Under the pieces are notes generated by a model. The model was not told where the DNA came from and searched no databases. It saw nothing but the letters and a program-made list of their open reading frames with translations. Below, piece after piece: positions 33,330 through 41,501 of a DNA stretch of 61,449 nucleotides. Both the position numbers and the translations under genes were made by a program. Every line of letters begins with the position of its first letter. Positions within the stretch are counted from its first letter, which is position 1. This DNA comes from Aerophototrophica crusticola (GTDB lineage: Bacteria; Pseudomonadota; Alphaproteobacteria; Azospirillales; Azospirillaceae): the NCBI GenBank assembly GCA_001939945.1, contig MOEB01000019.1, positions 1 through 61,449 on the forward strand, in the 5' to 3' direction.

Positions 33330-35135
33330 CTACAGCGCCTCCAGCTCGTCGATGAAGCCCTTCAGCAGGCCCAGCCCCTTGGTCCAGAACGCCGGGTCTT
33401 TCAGGTCCAGGCCGAAGGGGGCCAGCAGATCGCTGTGGTGCAGGGTGCCGGCGGCGGACAGCATCTTCATGTACTTGTCGGCGAAGGCTTGGCCCTCGCC
33501 CCGCTTCGCCGCGTCCTCATAGACCGCGTACAGGCTGTTCACCAGGCAGTCGCCGAAGGCGTAGGCGTAGACATAGAAGGGCGCGTGGATGAAGTGGCTG
33601 ATGTAGGTCCAGTAGGGCCTGTAGCTCTCATCGAAATTGAAGGCGGGGCCCAAGCTCTCCCGCTGCACCTCCATCCAGATCTCGCACAGCCGGTCGGCGG
33701 ACAGCTCGCCCTCCCGCCGCTCCGTGTGGACCCGCCGCTCGAAGCTGTAGAAGGCGATCTGGCGGACCACCGTGTTGATCATGTCCTCCACCTTGCCAGC
33801 CAGCAGGGCCTTGCGGGCCTTGGGATCGGTGGTCTGCGACAGCAGGCTGCGGAAGGTCAGCATCTCCCCGAACACGCTGGCCGTCTCCGCCAGGGTCAGG
33901 GGCGTGTTGGCCTGAAGGTGGCCCTGGTCGCGGCACAGATACTGGTGCACGCCGTGGCCCAGCTCATGGGCCAGGGTCATCACGTCCCGGGTGCGGCCCA
34001 TATAGTTCAGCAGCAGGTAGGGATGGGCGCTGGGCACGACAGGGTGGGCGAAGGCGCCGGGGTTCTTGCCGGGGCGCGGCGGCACGTCGATCCAGGGGCT
34101 GTCGAAGAAGCGCCGGCCGATGGCCGCCATGTCCGGGCTGAAGCGGCCATAGGCGTCCAGCACCATGCCCTTGGCCTGCTCCCACGGCACGATCCGGTCG
34201 TCGTCGCCGGGCAGGGGGGCGTTGCGGTCCCAGTATTCCAGCGTGTCCTTGCCGAACCACCGGGCCTTCAGGGCGTAATAGCGGTGGGAGATGTCGGGGA
34301 AGCCCTGGCGGACGGCGGCCACCAGCGCGTCCACCACCTCGTCCTCCACATGGTTGGCCAGGTTGCGGGCCGACCAGGGGTGGGCGTAGCTGCGCCAGCG
34401 GTCCTCGATCTCCTTGTCCTTGGCCAGGGTGTTGGTGATGTGGCCGAACAGGCGCAGGTTTTCCCCCAGCACCTTGCCCAGGCTGAGTGCGGCGTCCTTG
34501 CGCACGGACCCGTCCGGGTCGGACAGCAGGTTCAGCGCCTCAGCACTCGTCAACTCCTTGCCCCGCACGGGGAACCGCAGGCCTGCCAGATGCTCGTCGA
34601 ACAGGCGGGTCCAACTGGCCCGGCCGGCCACGTACTTCTCATGCAGCAGCTTCTCCACCTCGTCGGAAAGCTGGTGCGGCCGGAACATGCGGGTGTCGCG
34701 GATCCAGGACTTGTACTTGGCCAGGGCGGGGTCCCGCAGCTTGGCCTGCAGCACCGCCTCCTCCAGCCGGTTGATCTCCAGCTGGAAGAACAGCAGGTGC
34801 ACGCTGATGGCGGTGACCCGCTCGCTCATGGACTGGTAGAAGCGGCCCACGGACGGGTCGGCCATGTCGGCGGCATAGAGCAGGCCGGCATAGGACATGA
34901 CCTTGGACAGGCGTTCGTCGATGTCCTCGAACCGGGCCACGGCGGCGCCCAGCTCGGCCCCCGACAGGCCGGCCAGCCTGCCCTCATAGGATTTCGCGAA
35001 GGCGCGGGCATCCTGATCCGCCCGCTCCAGCTCCGCCTTCAGCGCCGGGCTGTCCGGGCCGGGATACAGGTCCGACAGGTCCCAGTTGGGAAGGGGGCCC
35101 AGGTCGGGCAGGGCGGGGGTCATGGTATCGGGCAT
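33330..35135 (-). CDS. pepF: M3-family oligoendopeptidase F
   Basis: A 601-residue cytoplasmic zinc metallopeptidase. The active site is LAHELGHGVHQ (H390-E-x2-H394) and the third zinc ligand E417 lies in TLAETASVFGE. The helical thimet-type fold and C-terminal FHGxY-like region (SHFIHAPFYVYAYAFGD) are visible. It degrades oligopeptides of intermediate length. ATG at 35135 has AGAGG 7 nt upstream; a further open frame upstream is not supported. Confidence 0.95.
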   Translation of the reverse strand: MPDTMTPALPDLGPLPNWDLSDLYPGPDSPALKAELERADQDARAFAKSYEGRLAGLSGAELGAAVARFEDIDERLSKVMSYAGLLYAADMADPSVGRFYQSMSERVTAISVHLLFFQLEINRLEEAVLQAKLRDPALAKYKSWIRDTRMFRPHQLSDEVEKLLHEKYVAGRASWTRLFDEHLAGLRFPVRGKELTSAEALNLLSDPDGSVRKDAALSLGKVLGENLRLFGHITNTLAKDKEIEDRWRSYAHPWSARNLANHVEDEVVDALVAAVRQGFPDISHRYYALKARWFGKDTLEYWDRNAPLPGDDDRIVPWEQAKGMVLDAYGRFSPDMAAIGRRFFDSPWIDVPPRPGKNPGAFAHPVVPSAHPYLLLNYMGRTRDVMTLAHELGHGVHQYLCRDQGHLQANTPLTLAETASVFGEMLTFRSLLSQTTDPKARKALLAGKVEDMINTVVRQIAFYSFERRVHTERREGELSADRLCEIWMEVQRESLGPAFNFDESYRPYWTYISHFIHAPFYVYAYAFGDCLVNSLYAVYEDAAKRGEGQAFADKYMKMLSAAGTLHHSDLLAPFGLDLKDPAFWTKGLGLLKGFIDELEAL

Positions 35136-35325
35136 CTCGGGGCCTCTGAACCGCGGGGGTCGTCCGGATATAGCGCGCCACCCGTCCCGGTTCAAAGGGG
35201 CCGCACGCCCCGCGCCCGGCGCATCCGGGCGGGCACACCCCAACCGGTCACGGGAACCCGGCGTGACCTTGGGGGCTTTCGGCCGTTGTCCGCCGTGACT
35301 GTCCGGATGGGAAAGGGGGGCCCCA

Positions 35326-35925
35326 GTGCCCGGCAAGGCCGTCCTCGTCTTCGCCCGCTTCGCCGGCAATTTCGGCATGTGGGAAACCCACGGGACCACG
35401 CCGCACGCCGACTGCCCGGCGATGCTGGTGGGGCTGCACGGGCTGTGGGCGGCGAAGGCGCGTCCGGGCCGCCACGCGGATGCGGACGCGCTGGCCCTGG
35501 ACCGGCTGCCTAGGGCCTTGGCCGACCATTGTGCCCTGGTGGACCTGCGCTGGGGCATCCCCCAGGCCCGCTACACCCATGTCGGGAACACGCTGGTGAA
35601 GCTCTACGGCGCCCCCCTGGCCGGGCGGCACCTCTCCGCCGTCTACAGCGGCAACGTCCTGGCGGAGGTACGGGGCGCCTATGCCCGCCTGATGGAAGCG
35701 GACGGGCCCCTGTTCACGGAGCGGACCTTCCGCGTTTTCGACGCCAAGCTCGGCTACCACCGCCTGCTGCTACCCCTGTCCGGCGAGGGGCGCCGGGTCA
35801 GCCACGCCCTGCTGGGGCTGGTGCCCAAGGGCAACGTGCGCAGCGCCATCGACTGGCGGACCCTGGAGGCGGAACTGGCCCTGGCCGACCTGGTGGGGGA
35901 GGAACGCCACGGCACTGGTCCTTGA
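35326..35925 (+). CDS. PAS_5-domain protein
   Basis: A 199-residue protein; residues about 70-180 (VDLRWGIPQARYTHVGNTLV, LYGAPLAGRHLSAVY, KLGYHRLLLPLSGEGRRVSH) match the PAS_5 pattern found in many single-domain alphaproteobacterial proteins. No output domain is attached, so a role as a sensor or adaptor is only inferred. A GTG start at 35326 is supported by GGGGGG 5 nt upstream. It ends 3 bp from the convergent Rieske gene. Confidence 0.75.
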   Translation: MPGKAVLVFARFAGNFGMWETHGTTPHADCPAMLVGLHGLWAAKARPGRHADADALALDRLPRALADHCALVDLRWGIPQARYTHVGNTLVKLYGAPLAGRHLSAVYSGNVLAEVRGAYARLMEADGPLFTERTFRVFDAKLGYHRLLLPLSGEGRRVSHALLGLVPKGNVRSAIDWRTLEAELALADLVGEERHGTGP

Positions 35926-35928
35926 GGC

Positions 35929-36960
35929 TCAACTCCGCCAGCGCAGCACCGTGTCCCGCACGGGGTTCCGGAACTCCCGGCCCTCTTCCCGGGACCGCTG
36001 GTACTCGTTCTTCAGCTGGTAGTACCAGCGGGCCTGGGTGTCGGCGTCCTTGATCAGCATCAGGGTGGGGTTGTGCCTCAGCCCTTCCTGCTGCATCACC
36101 ACCACGTCCCGGTCCTGACCCAGGAAGCGGCGGGCGATGGGGCGGAACAGGGGCTTCAGCAGGCCGGCCCAGCCCATGGTCCAGTACATGCTGTTGGTGA
36201 CCTCCGTCCGCTTCTCGTCCAGGGGCGTGACGGTGGTCAGGTTCACCACGGTGTGGCGGCCGTTCTTGATGTGCTCGATCCGCACGCCGGGCAGGCGGAA
36301 GCTGATCTCCGTCTCCGGCGTTCCGCCTAAGATCTTGTAGGCCGCGCTGTTGCTGCTGGGCTTGTGTCGCTTCATGGCGAAGCCATAGGGCGCGGGGCCG
36401 AAGGCCTTTGCCTTCTCATGGATGCTCTTGCGGCTGCGCCAGAACCAGGACTGGTGGACGAAGGGCCCGTGTGCCGGGTCCATCAGTCCCACGACGGCAT
36501 GGTCGATGAAGCAGGGGAACTCCATCACCTCCACCATGGACGGGGCCTTGCCGTCCATGTCGGGTACCTGGGGCGGCTCCTCCGTGGGGTCCGACTCACC
36601 CATCCAGACCCAGACGTTGCCCTGCGCTTCCCGCACCGGATAGGGGCGCACCTTGATCCGGGAGATGTCGAAATCCTGCCCGTCCACCAGGGACGGGATG
36701 GCGGTGCAGGCGCCCTGCCGGTCGAAGCGCCAGCCATGGTAGCAGCACTCGACCTCCCGTCCGTCGAAGCTGCCGCAGGACAGGGGGATGCCCCGGTGCG
36801 GGCAGATGTCCCGCAGGGCGAAGGCAACCCCGTCGGCCGCCCGCCCGAACAGCACCGGCTGCCCCAGCAGCGTCTTGGCCTGCATGGCCCCGGCCTTCAG
36901 CCGGGCCGACGGCATGGCGTGGTACCAGATGTCCTTCAGGAAGAACGGTTGCTCGGTCAA
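35929..36960 (-). CDS. Rieske 2Fe-2S aromatic ring-hydroxylating oxygenase
   Basis: A 343-residue oxygenase alpha-subunit-like protein. The Rieske cluster ligands are C53 and H55 (ICPHRGIPL) and C72 and H75 (ECCYHGW). The mononuclear iron site appears in FIDHAVVGLMDPAHGPFVHQ (D-x2-H-x4-H) near residue 160. No ferredoxin or reductase gene is adjacent, so it must use electron carriers encoded elsewhere. A TTG start at 36960 gives the normal family N-terminus (TEQPFFLKDIWYHAMPS). Substrate unknown; aromatic or lipid substrates are both known for this PobA/VanA-like branch. Confidence 0.88.
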   Translation of the reverse strand: MTEQPFFLKDIWYHAMPSARLKAGAMQAKTLLGQPVLFGRAADGVAFALRDICPHRGIPLSCGSFDGREVECCYHGWRFDRQGACTAIPSLVDGQDFDISRIKVRPYPVREAQGNVWVWMGESDPTEEPPQVPDMDGKAPSMVEVMEFPCFIDHAVVGLMDPAHGPFVHQSWFWRSRKSIHEKAKAFGPAPYGFAMKRHKPSSNSAAYKILGGTPETEISFRLPGVRIEHIKNGRHTVVNLTTVTPLDEKRTEVTNSMYWTMGWAGLLKPLFRPIARRFLGQDRDVVVMQQEGLRHNPTLMLIKDADTQARWYYQLKNEYQRSREEGREFRNPVRDTVLRWRS

Positions 36961-37023
36961 GGCGGGCTCTGCATTGCGGCGGGTCGGGTCGGGCGGGACA
37001 TTAGCACCGGTCCACCCGCCATC

Positions 37024-37062
37024 GTAGGTCGGATTGGCGGTGCCCGCCGCGTGGACCGACGG
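37024..37062. repeat. REP-like GTAGGTCGG repeat, single degenerate copy
   Basis: GTAGGTCGGATTGGCGG followed by CCGCCGCGTGGACCGACGG. Only one hairpin is present and the closing arm is diverged. Unlike the other copies it is not at a stop codon; it lies upstream of the Rieske and DUF2971 genes, which are divergent. Confidence 0.6.
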
Positions 37063-37139
37063 CCCAAGGTCGCACCCTTCGCCGTGATCCTCCCTGTCCC
37101 CGCCCGTTGAAGCCTCCGGGGATGGATGAGGGGATACTT

Positions 37140-38021
37140 ATGCAGGGGGAGACGCTGGAGGGGTTCTGCCGGTCCTGGCATGAACGGCTGACGGTTAAGG
37201 CCACCGGGGGGCCGGTGATCTACCATTATACCGCGGCACCGGGTTTGCTGGGCATCCTGGGCGGGGGTAGCCTGCGGGCCACCAACATCGCCTTCCTGAA
37301 CGACAGCGCCGAGTATTACCTGAGCCTCGAGCGCATCCAGTCCGCCCTGGACCGGTTCGCGCGGGCAGAGGGCGGCGGCCTCGGCGCCTTCCTGGATGGG
37401 ATGGGACAAAGGCTGCGCGAGGCCACCCACCGCATCCCGGAGGTCTATGTGGTCAGCTTCTCCCGCGCCGCCGACCTGCTGTCCCAATGGCGCGGCTATG
37501 GGGAGGTGGAGAGCGGCTATGCGGTGGGCTTCGACATCCGTGCCCTGACCGAGGGGCTGCGGCAGGCAGGGGCCCTGCTGGTGCCCTGCGTCTATGAGGC
37601 GGAGGCCCAGGATGCCTTCGCCGATGACCTGGTCCGAACCGTGGCCGACCTCTGGTGCCGGGCGTCCGGCGGGTCAACGGACGGGGACGGGGCCGCGGCC
37701 CTGCTGGACGAGGCGTTCGGGCGCCTCGCCTGGTTCGCCGCCCTGTTCAAGCATCCCGGCTTCGCGGAGGAGCAGGAATGGCGACTGGTCTCCCTGCTGG
37801 CCCCCGACCAGGCGGACCGGCTGGAGTTCATCGCGCGGGAGACCTGCGTGGCCACCTACCTGCCCGTGCCCTTCCCGAAACAGGCGGTGCGGGAGATCTG
37901 GGTCGGCCCCAGCCGCCACCAGCACCTGTCCCTTCCCGCCATCGACGCCCTGCTGCGCAAGGCCGGCTACCCCGCCGACACGGCCCTCCACCGGTCAGAG
38001 GTGCCGTTCCGGCTGGTGTGA
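37140..38021 (+). CDS. DUF2971 family protein
   Basis: A 293-residue protein with the DUF2971 pattern: YHYTAAPGLLGILGGGSLRATN, FLNDSAEYY, then VYVVSFSRAADLLSQWRGYG and GYAVGFDI. The family is widespread and patchy, and occurs in accessory and defence-associated gene neighbourhoods as well as alone; its reaction is unknown. ATG at 37140 is favoured by GGGG 6 nt upstream; ATG at 37122 is in frame without a good site. No toxin, antitoxin or defence partner is adjacent here. Confidence 0.82.
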   Translation: MQGETLEGFCRSWHERLTVKATGGPVIYHYTAAPGLLGILGGGSLRATNIAFLNDSAEYYLSLERIQSALDRFARAEGGGLGAFLDGMGQRLREATHRIPEVYVVSFSRAADLLSQWRGYGEVESGYAVGFDIRALTEGLRQAGALLVPCVYEAEAQDAFADDLVRTVADLWCRASGGSTDGDGAAALLDEAFGRLAWFAALFKHPGFAEEQEWRLVSLLAPDQADRLEFIARETCVATYLPVPFPKQAVREIWVGPSRHQHLSLPAIDALLRKAGYPADTALHRSEVPFRLV

Positions 38022-38273
38022 CGGGCGGCGGCTGGTTTGGCGTGGGATAACGGGCAGGACGGGGAGGTGCCCATGGACGGCTTCATCCCTGTGGGACGGG
38101 TCAAGCGCGAGCTTGAGGAACTGCTGCGCTGGGATAACGGATTCGGCGTCGATGGCCATGGATTCCATGCTGGCAGGGGGGGCGGGCCTGCTCCCCGGCC
38201 GCCACGGCCTGACGACAGGGTTCCGTCCGCCCGAGCGTGCAAGGGCCAGTGTTCCCCACCGGACCCCCGCGAC

Positions 38274-38960
38274 ATGCGCATTCCCGTCTCCCTTGCACTC
38301 CTGCCCCTCCTCGCCCTGCCTGCCTGCGCCAACCGGCACGATCCGCCGCGGGGGCCCGGCATGATGATGGGCCGCCCGCCCCTGAGCCTTGCGGGGGAGC
38401 CGCTGGGCCGGCCTGCCCGGGACAAGGATGCCTATGTGGAAAGCACGCTGGACTGGTTCGGCCAGGCCGACCGGGACGGGGACGGCAAGCTCTCCCCGGC
38501 GGAGCTGGAGGCCGACGTGGCCCGCTTCTTCGGTTCCCTGGACGCGGACGGCGATGGCGCGGTGAACAGCCGGGAGCTGGCCGACAGCCGCCTGCGCCTC
38601 GCCGCATCCTTCCACGCCCCGCGGGAGGATGCGGCGCCATCGCCCGACGGCCCGCCCCGCGGCGGCCCGATGGGCCGGGGTGGGATGGCCGGGGGCATGG
38701 GGGCCGACCCGGTGATGTCCGCCGACCTGGACCTGGATTTCCGCGTCACCCTGGCGGAGTTGCAGGCCCAGGCCGGACGCAAGCTGGCCACCGCCGACCG
38801 GGACAGGGACGGCGCCCTGTCGCGGGCCGAGGCCCAGGCCGCCGCCGAGGCCGCCTTCGACCGCCCGCCCGAGGGGCTGCGGCGCATGGGCGGGCCGGGT
38901 GGCGGTCCCCCCGGCGGCGGGCGCCGGGGTGGGGGTGGCGGGCCGCCGGGCGCGATGTGA
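38274..38960 (+). CDS. EF-hand lipoprotein (first of two)
   Basis: A 228-residue exported lipoprotein: signal MRIPVSLALLPLLALPAC with lipobox LPAC (Cys18). Four EF-hand-like loops are visible: DRDGDGKLSPAE, DADGDGAVNSRE, DLDLDFRVTLAE and DRDRDGALSRAE. The first two and last are canonical calcium-binding loops; the third has Leu/Phe at positions usually taken by Gly. The C-terminus is a Gly/Pro/Arg-rich tail. An ATG at 38073 with a strong ribosome-binding site is also in frame, but would bury the signal peptide. It lies 63 bp upstream of a paralogue. Confidence 0.82.
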   Translation: MRIPVSLALLPLLALPACANRHDPPRGPGMMMGRPPLSLAGEPLGRPARDKDAYVESTLDWFGQADRDGDGKLSPAELEADVARFFGSLDADGDGAVNSRELADSRLRLAASFHAPREDAAPSPDGPPRGGPMGRGGMAGGMGADPVMSADLDLDFRVTLAELQAQAGRKLATADRDRDGALSRAEAQAAAEAAFDRPPEGLRRMGGPGGGPPGGGRRGGGGGPPGAM

Positions 38961-39023
38961 TGCCCTTGACTTGCGCCCGGCCGCAGGGCATCGCCTGGGG
39001 CAAGACCCCAGACGGAGCCGCCC

Positions 39024-39650
39024 GTGACCGCAAAGCCCCTGACCGCCCTGGCCGTTGCCCTTGTCCTGGCCGGGTGCGGCGGTGGCGGGCCTGAGGACCG
39101 GGTGCCCATCCGGGTCATGCCCGTCAGCCCCTCGGGCGAGCTGCTGGGCCCCCCGGCCAGCAACGAGGCCGCGCTGCTGCCGGCGCTGGAAGCCTGGTTC
39201 GGCCGGGCCGACGCCAACGGCGACGGCGCCCTGGACCGGGCCGAGTTCGTGGCCGACGCCGACCGCGCCTTCGCCGCCTTCGACACCAACAAGGATGGCA
39301 GCGTCACGGCGGCGGAGCTGACCCTGTTGCGGGCCACCTCCCCCTTCCGCCCGCCGCCGGAGAAGCCCAGCGCCCGACTGCGCCCCCGCAGCCTGACCCT
39401 GACCACGGCGGAGCTGGAGGACCGCGGCCCCGATGCCCAGGGCAGCGGCAACCGGCCCTTCTACCGTTCCGGCGCCGACCCTGTGATGGCGGCCGACGCC
39501 AATGCCGACTTCCGCGTGACGGCGGAGGAGCTGCGCGCCCAGGCCGGGCGCCTGTTCGACAAGCTCGATTCCAACCGCGACGGCCGGGTGTCGCGGGCCG
39601 AATACCTGGACTCCGAACGCCGGCGCCTCGCCCTCCTGCCGGGGTGGTGA
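39024..39650 (+). CDS. EF-hand lipoprotein (second of two)
   Basis: A 208-residue lipoprotein: signal MTAKPLTALAVALVLAGC with lipobox LAGC (Cys18). EF-hand loops: DANGDGALDRAE, DTNKDGSVTAAE, DANADFRVTAEE and DSNRDGRVSRAE. The same pattern of a degenerate third loop (F in place of G) as in the preceding gene shows the two arose by tandem duplication. A GTG start at 39024 has GGAG 6 nt upstream. Likely periplasmic calcium-binding protein; partner unknown. Confidence 0.85.
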   Translation: MTAKPLTALAVALVLAGCGGGGPEDRVPIRVMPVSPSGELLGPPASNEAALLPALEAWFGRADANGDGALDRAEFVADADRAFAAFDTNKDGSVTAAELTLLRATSPFRPPPEKPSARLRPRSLTLTTAELEDRGPDAQGSGNRPFYRSGADPVMAADANADFRVTAEELRAQAGRLFDKLDSNRDGRVSRAEYLDSERRRLALLPGW

Positions 39651-39694
39651 GGGGACAATCGAGCAATCAAGCGGGCTTGCCGACGTTCCCCCCG

Positions 39695-39713
39695 TTATCC
39701 ACAGATATCCACA
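39695..39713 (+). promoter_or_regulatory. Two DnaA boxes upstream of nrdB
   Basis: TTATCCACA (39695-39703, the consensus DnaA box) is followed one base later by ATATCCACA (39705-39713, one mismatch), both in the same orientation. In E. coli the nrdAB promoter also carries a pair of DnaA boxes that tie dNTP synthesis to replication. They are 80-98 bp upstream of the nrdB start. Confidence 0.7.
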
Positions 39714-39730
39714 GGCCGGGGGACTCCACG

Positions 39731-39778
39731 CGGCCACATTCTGTGTTACCTTCCATGGTCTGTCCCCATATCTAGTGT
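39731..39778 (+). promoter_or_regulatory. Pair of NrdR boxes upstream of nrdB
   Basis: Two 16-mers, CGGCCACATTCTGTGT (39731-39746) and TCCCCATATCTAGTGT (39763-39778), match the NrdR consensus acaCwAtATaTwGtgt mainly in their right halves. Their centres are 32 bp apart, the spacing typical of tandem NrdR sites bound by the ATP-cone repressor. The second is the better match. Confidence 0.6.
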
Positions 39779-39792
39779 GAAGAACCACGGCC

Positions 39793-40764
39793 ATGGCTTC
39801 CATGCTCCTCACGCCGAACCCGGTCTACAAGCCCTTCCGCTATCCCTGGGCCTATGAGGCCTGGCTGACCCAGCAGCGCATCCATTGGCTGCCGGAGGAA
39901 GTGCCGCTGGCCGACGACGTGAAGGACTGGCGCAACAAGCTGACCGACGGCGAGCGGAACCTGCTGACCCAGATCTTCCGCTTCTTCACCCAGGCGGACG
40001 TCGAGGTGAACAACTGCTACATGCAGCATTACAGCCGCGTGTTCCAGCCCACCGAAGTCAAGATGATGATGGCCGCCTTCTCCGCCATGGAGACGGTGCA
40101 CATCGCCGCCTACTCCCACCTGCTCGACACCATCGGCATGCCGGAGATCGAGTACTCGGCCTTCCTCCGCTACAAGGAGATGAAGGACAAGTACGACTAC
40201 ATGCATGAATTCAACGTGGACAGCCTGCCGGACATCGCCAAGACCCTGGCCGTGTTCGGGGCGTTCACGGAGGGGCTGCAGCTCTTCGCCAGCTTCGCCA
40301 TCCTGATGAACTTCCCCCGCTTCAACAAGATGAAGGGGATGGGCCAGATCGTCACCTGGTCCGTGCGTGACGAGAGCCTGCACACCCAGAGCATCATCAA
40401 GCTGTTCAAGACCTTCGTGGCGGAGAACCCGGAGATCTGGACCGACAGCTTCAAGCAGGAACTCTACGTCGCCTGCGACACCATCCTGCACCACGAGGAC
40501 GCCTTCATCGACCTGGCCTTCGAGCAGGGCCCCGTCCAGGGCCTGACCGCCGAGGACGTGAAGGCCTACATCCGCCACATCGCCGACCGCCGCCTGACCC
40601 AGCTGGGGCTGGAGGCCGTCTATGGCGTGGAAAAGAACCCGCTGCCCTGGATGGACGCCATCCTGAACGGCATCGAACACACCAACTTCTTCGAGAACCG
40701 CGCCACCGAGTACAGCAAGGCCGCGACGCGGGGCACGTGGGAGGAGGCGTTCGCGGCGGATTGA
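39793..40764 (+). CDS. nrdB: Class I ribonucleotide reductase beta subunit
   Basis: A 323-residue R2 protein that carries the di-iron tyrosyl radical. Ligands and radical residue can be placed by E. coli spacing: D69, E100, H103, Y107, then E160, E194 and H197; the intervals 31, 3, 4, 34 and 3 equal those of E. coli D84/E115/H118/Y122 and E204/E238/H241. So it is a tyrosyl-radical enzyme, not the Phe-containing R2c type. No nrdA is adjacent. DnaA and NrdR boxes precede it. Confidence 0.95.
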   Translation: MASMLLTPNPVYKPFRYPWAYEAWLTQQRIHWLPEEVPLADDVKDWRNKLTDGERNLLTQIFRFFTQADVEVNNCYMQHYSRVFQPTEVKMMMAAFSAMETVHIAAYSHLLDTIGMPEIEYSAFLRYKEMKDKYDYMHEFNVDSLPDIAKTLAVFGAFTEGLQLFASFAILMNFPRFNKMKGMGQIVTWSVRDESLHTQSIIKLFKTFVAENPEIWTDSFKQELYVACDTILHHEDAFIDLAFEQGPVQGLTAEDVKAYIRHIADRRLTQLGLEAVYGVEKNPLPWMDAILNGIEHTNFFENRATEYSKAATRGTWEEAFAAD

Positions 40765-40958
40765 GGCGCCTGTCCCGCCTCTTGCCCGTCAAATCGGGGC
40801 CGGCCGCCGCGTGGTGGCTGGCCCTTTCCGTTTGCGGCTCGGGTTTCTGGGGGCGTCCTGCCAAGCGCCGAAGTCATTCCGGCCTTGAGCCGGAACCCTT
40901 GGGAAAGCCGTCGTGCCACTGGCGCGGCAGCGGGCCTGCGGGTGGGGATGCCCCGTTT

Positions 40959-41274
40959 TGGAACGCAGAGGACGCAGATGGCCGCAGAGGACACAGAGGA
41001 ACTTACAAGAGCAGTGATGACAGTGATGGCCAGGGGTGACAGTGATGTGTCCTGCCTTGGATTGATGTTGGTGCCAACCTCGGGCAGCAGTTTGACTGCG
41101 CCTTCGGCGCAAGATTGACCCGACGTCGGGCGGTGGTCCCGACGCCTTCGCCGCACCGACCCCTCCCTGTCCTCTGCGGCCCTCTGCGTTCAAAAAAACC
41201 CTTGTCCGTCGGGCAGCGGCATCAGGACAAGATCACCCCATCACTGTCATCCCTGGCCATCACCGTCATCACTG
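40959..41274. repeat. Interleaved word-repeat palindromes
   Basis: Two different inverted repeats are interlocked: word GCAGAGGAC at 40959-41001 pairs with 41163-41190 (GAACGCAGAGG...), and CAGTGATGACAGTGATGGCC at 41011 onward (to 41046) pairs with 41239-41274. The order is 1-2-1'-2', so the pairs cross. Shorter stems (CTGCGCC-TTC-GGCGCA) lie between. The 737-bp gap between nrdB and the prolyl oligopeptidase gene contains no convincing ORF. Confidence 0.75.
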
Positions 41275-41501
41275 TTCCTGTAGGTTTCCCCCAGACAGCC
41301 AAGGGCTTCCGGTGCCCTGCATGCACCGATCCCGAGGACCCCGGCTCGGGGGCCGGGGTGACCTCCGGTGCCTTGCACGGATGGATGCTCGCCCCCTTTG
41401 TAACCGCCCTGTTACACGCCCTTCCGCCCTCCCCGAGGGGGTGCTAGACCCTTCCTTAATGGCGGGGCCTGCCCGCGCGGGAGGGGAAGAGGGACGTGGC
41501 G

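Noticed and set aside
38073-38274. Longer N-terminus or separate small gene before the first EF-hand lipoprotein
   Set aside because: ATG 38073 has a good ribosome-binding site, but the extension would displace the lipobox signal peptide and contains Gly/Pro-rich sequence without family features.
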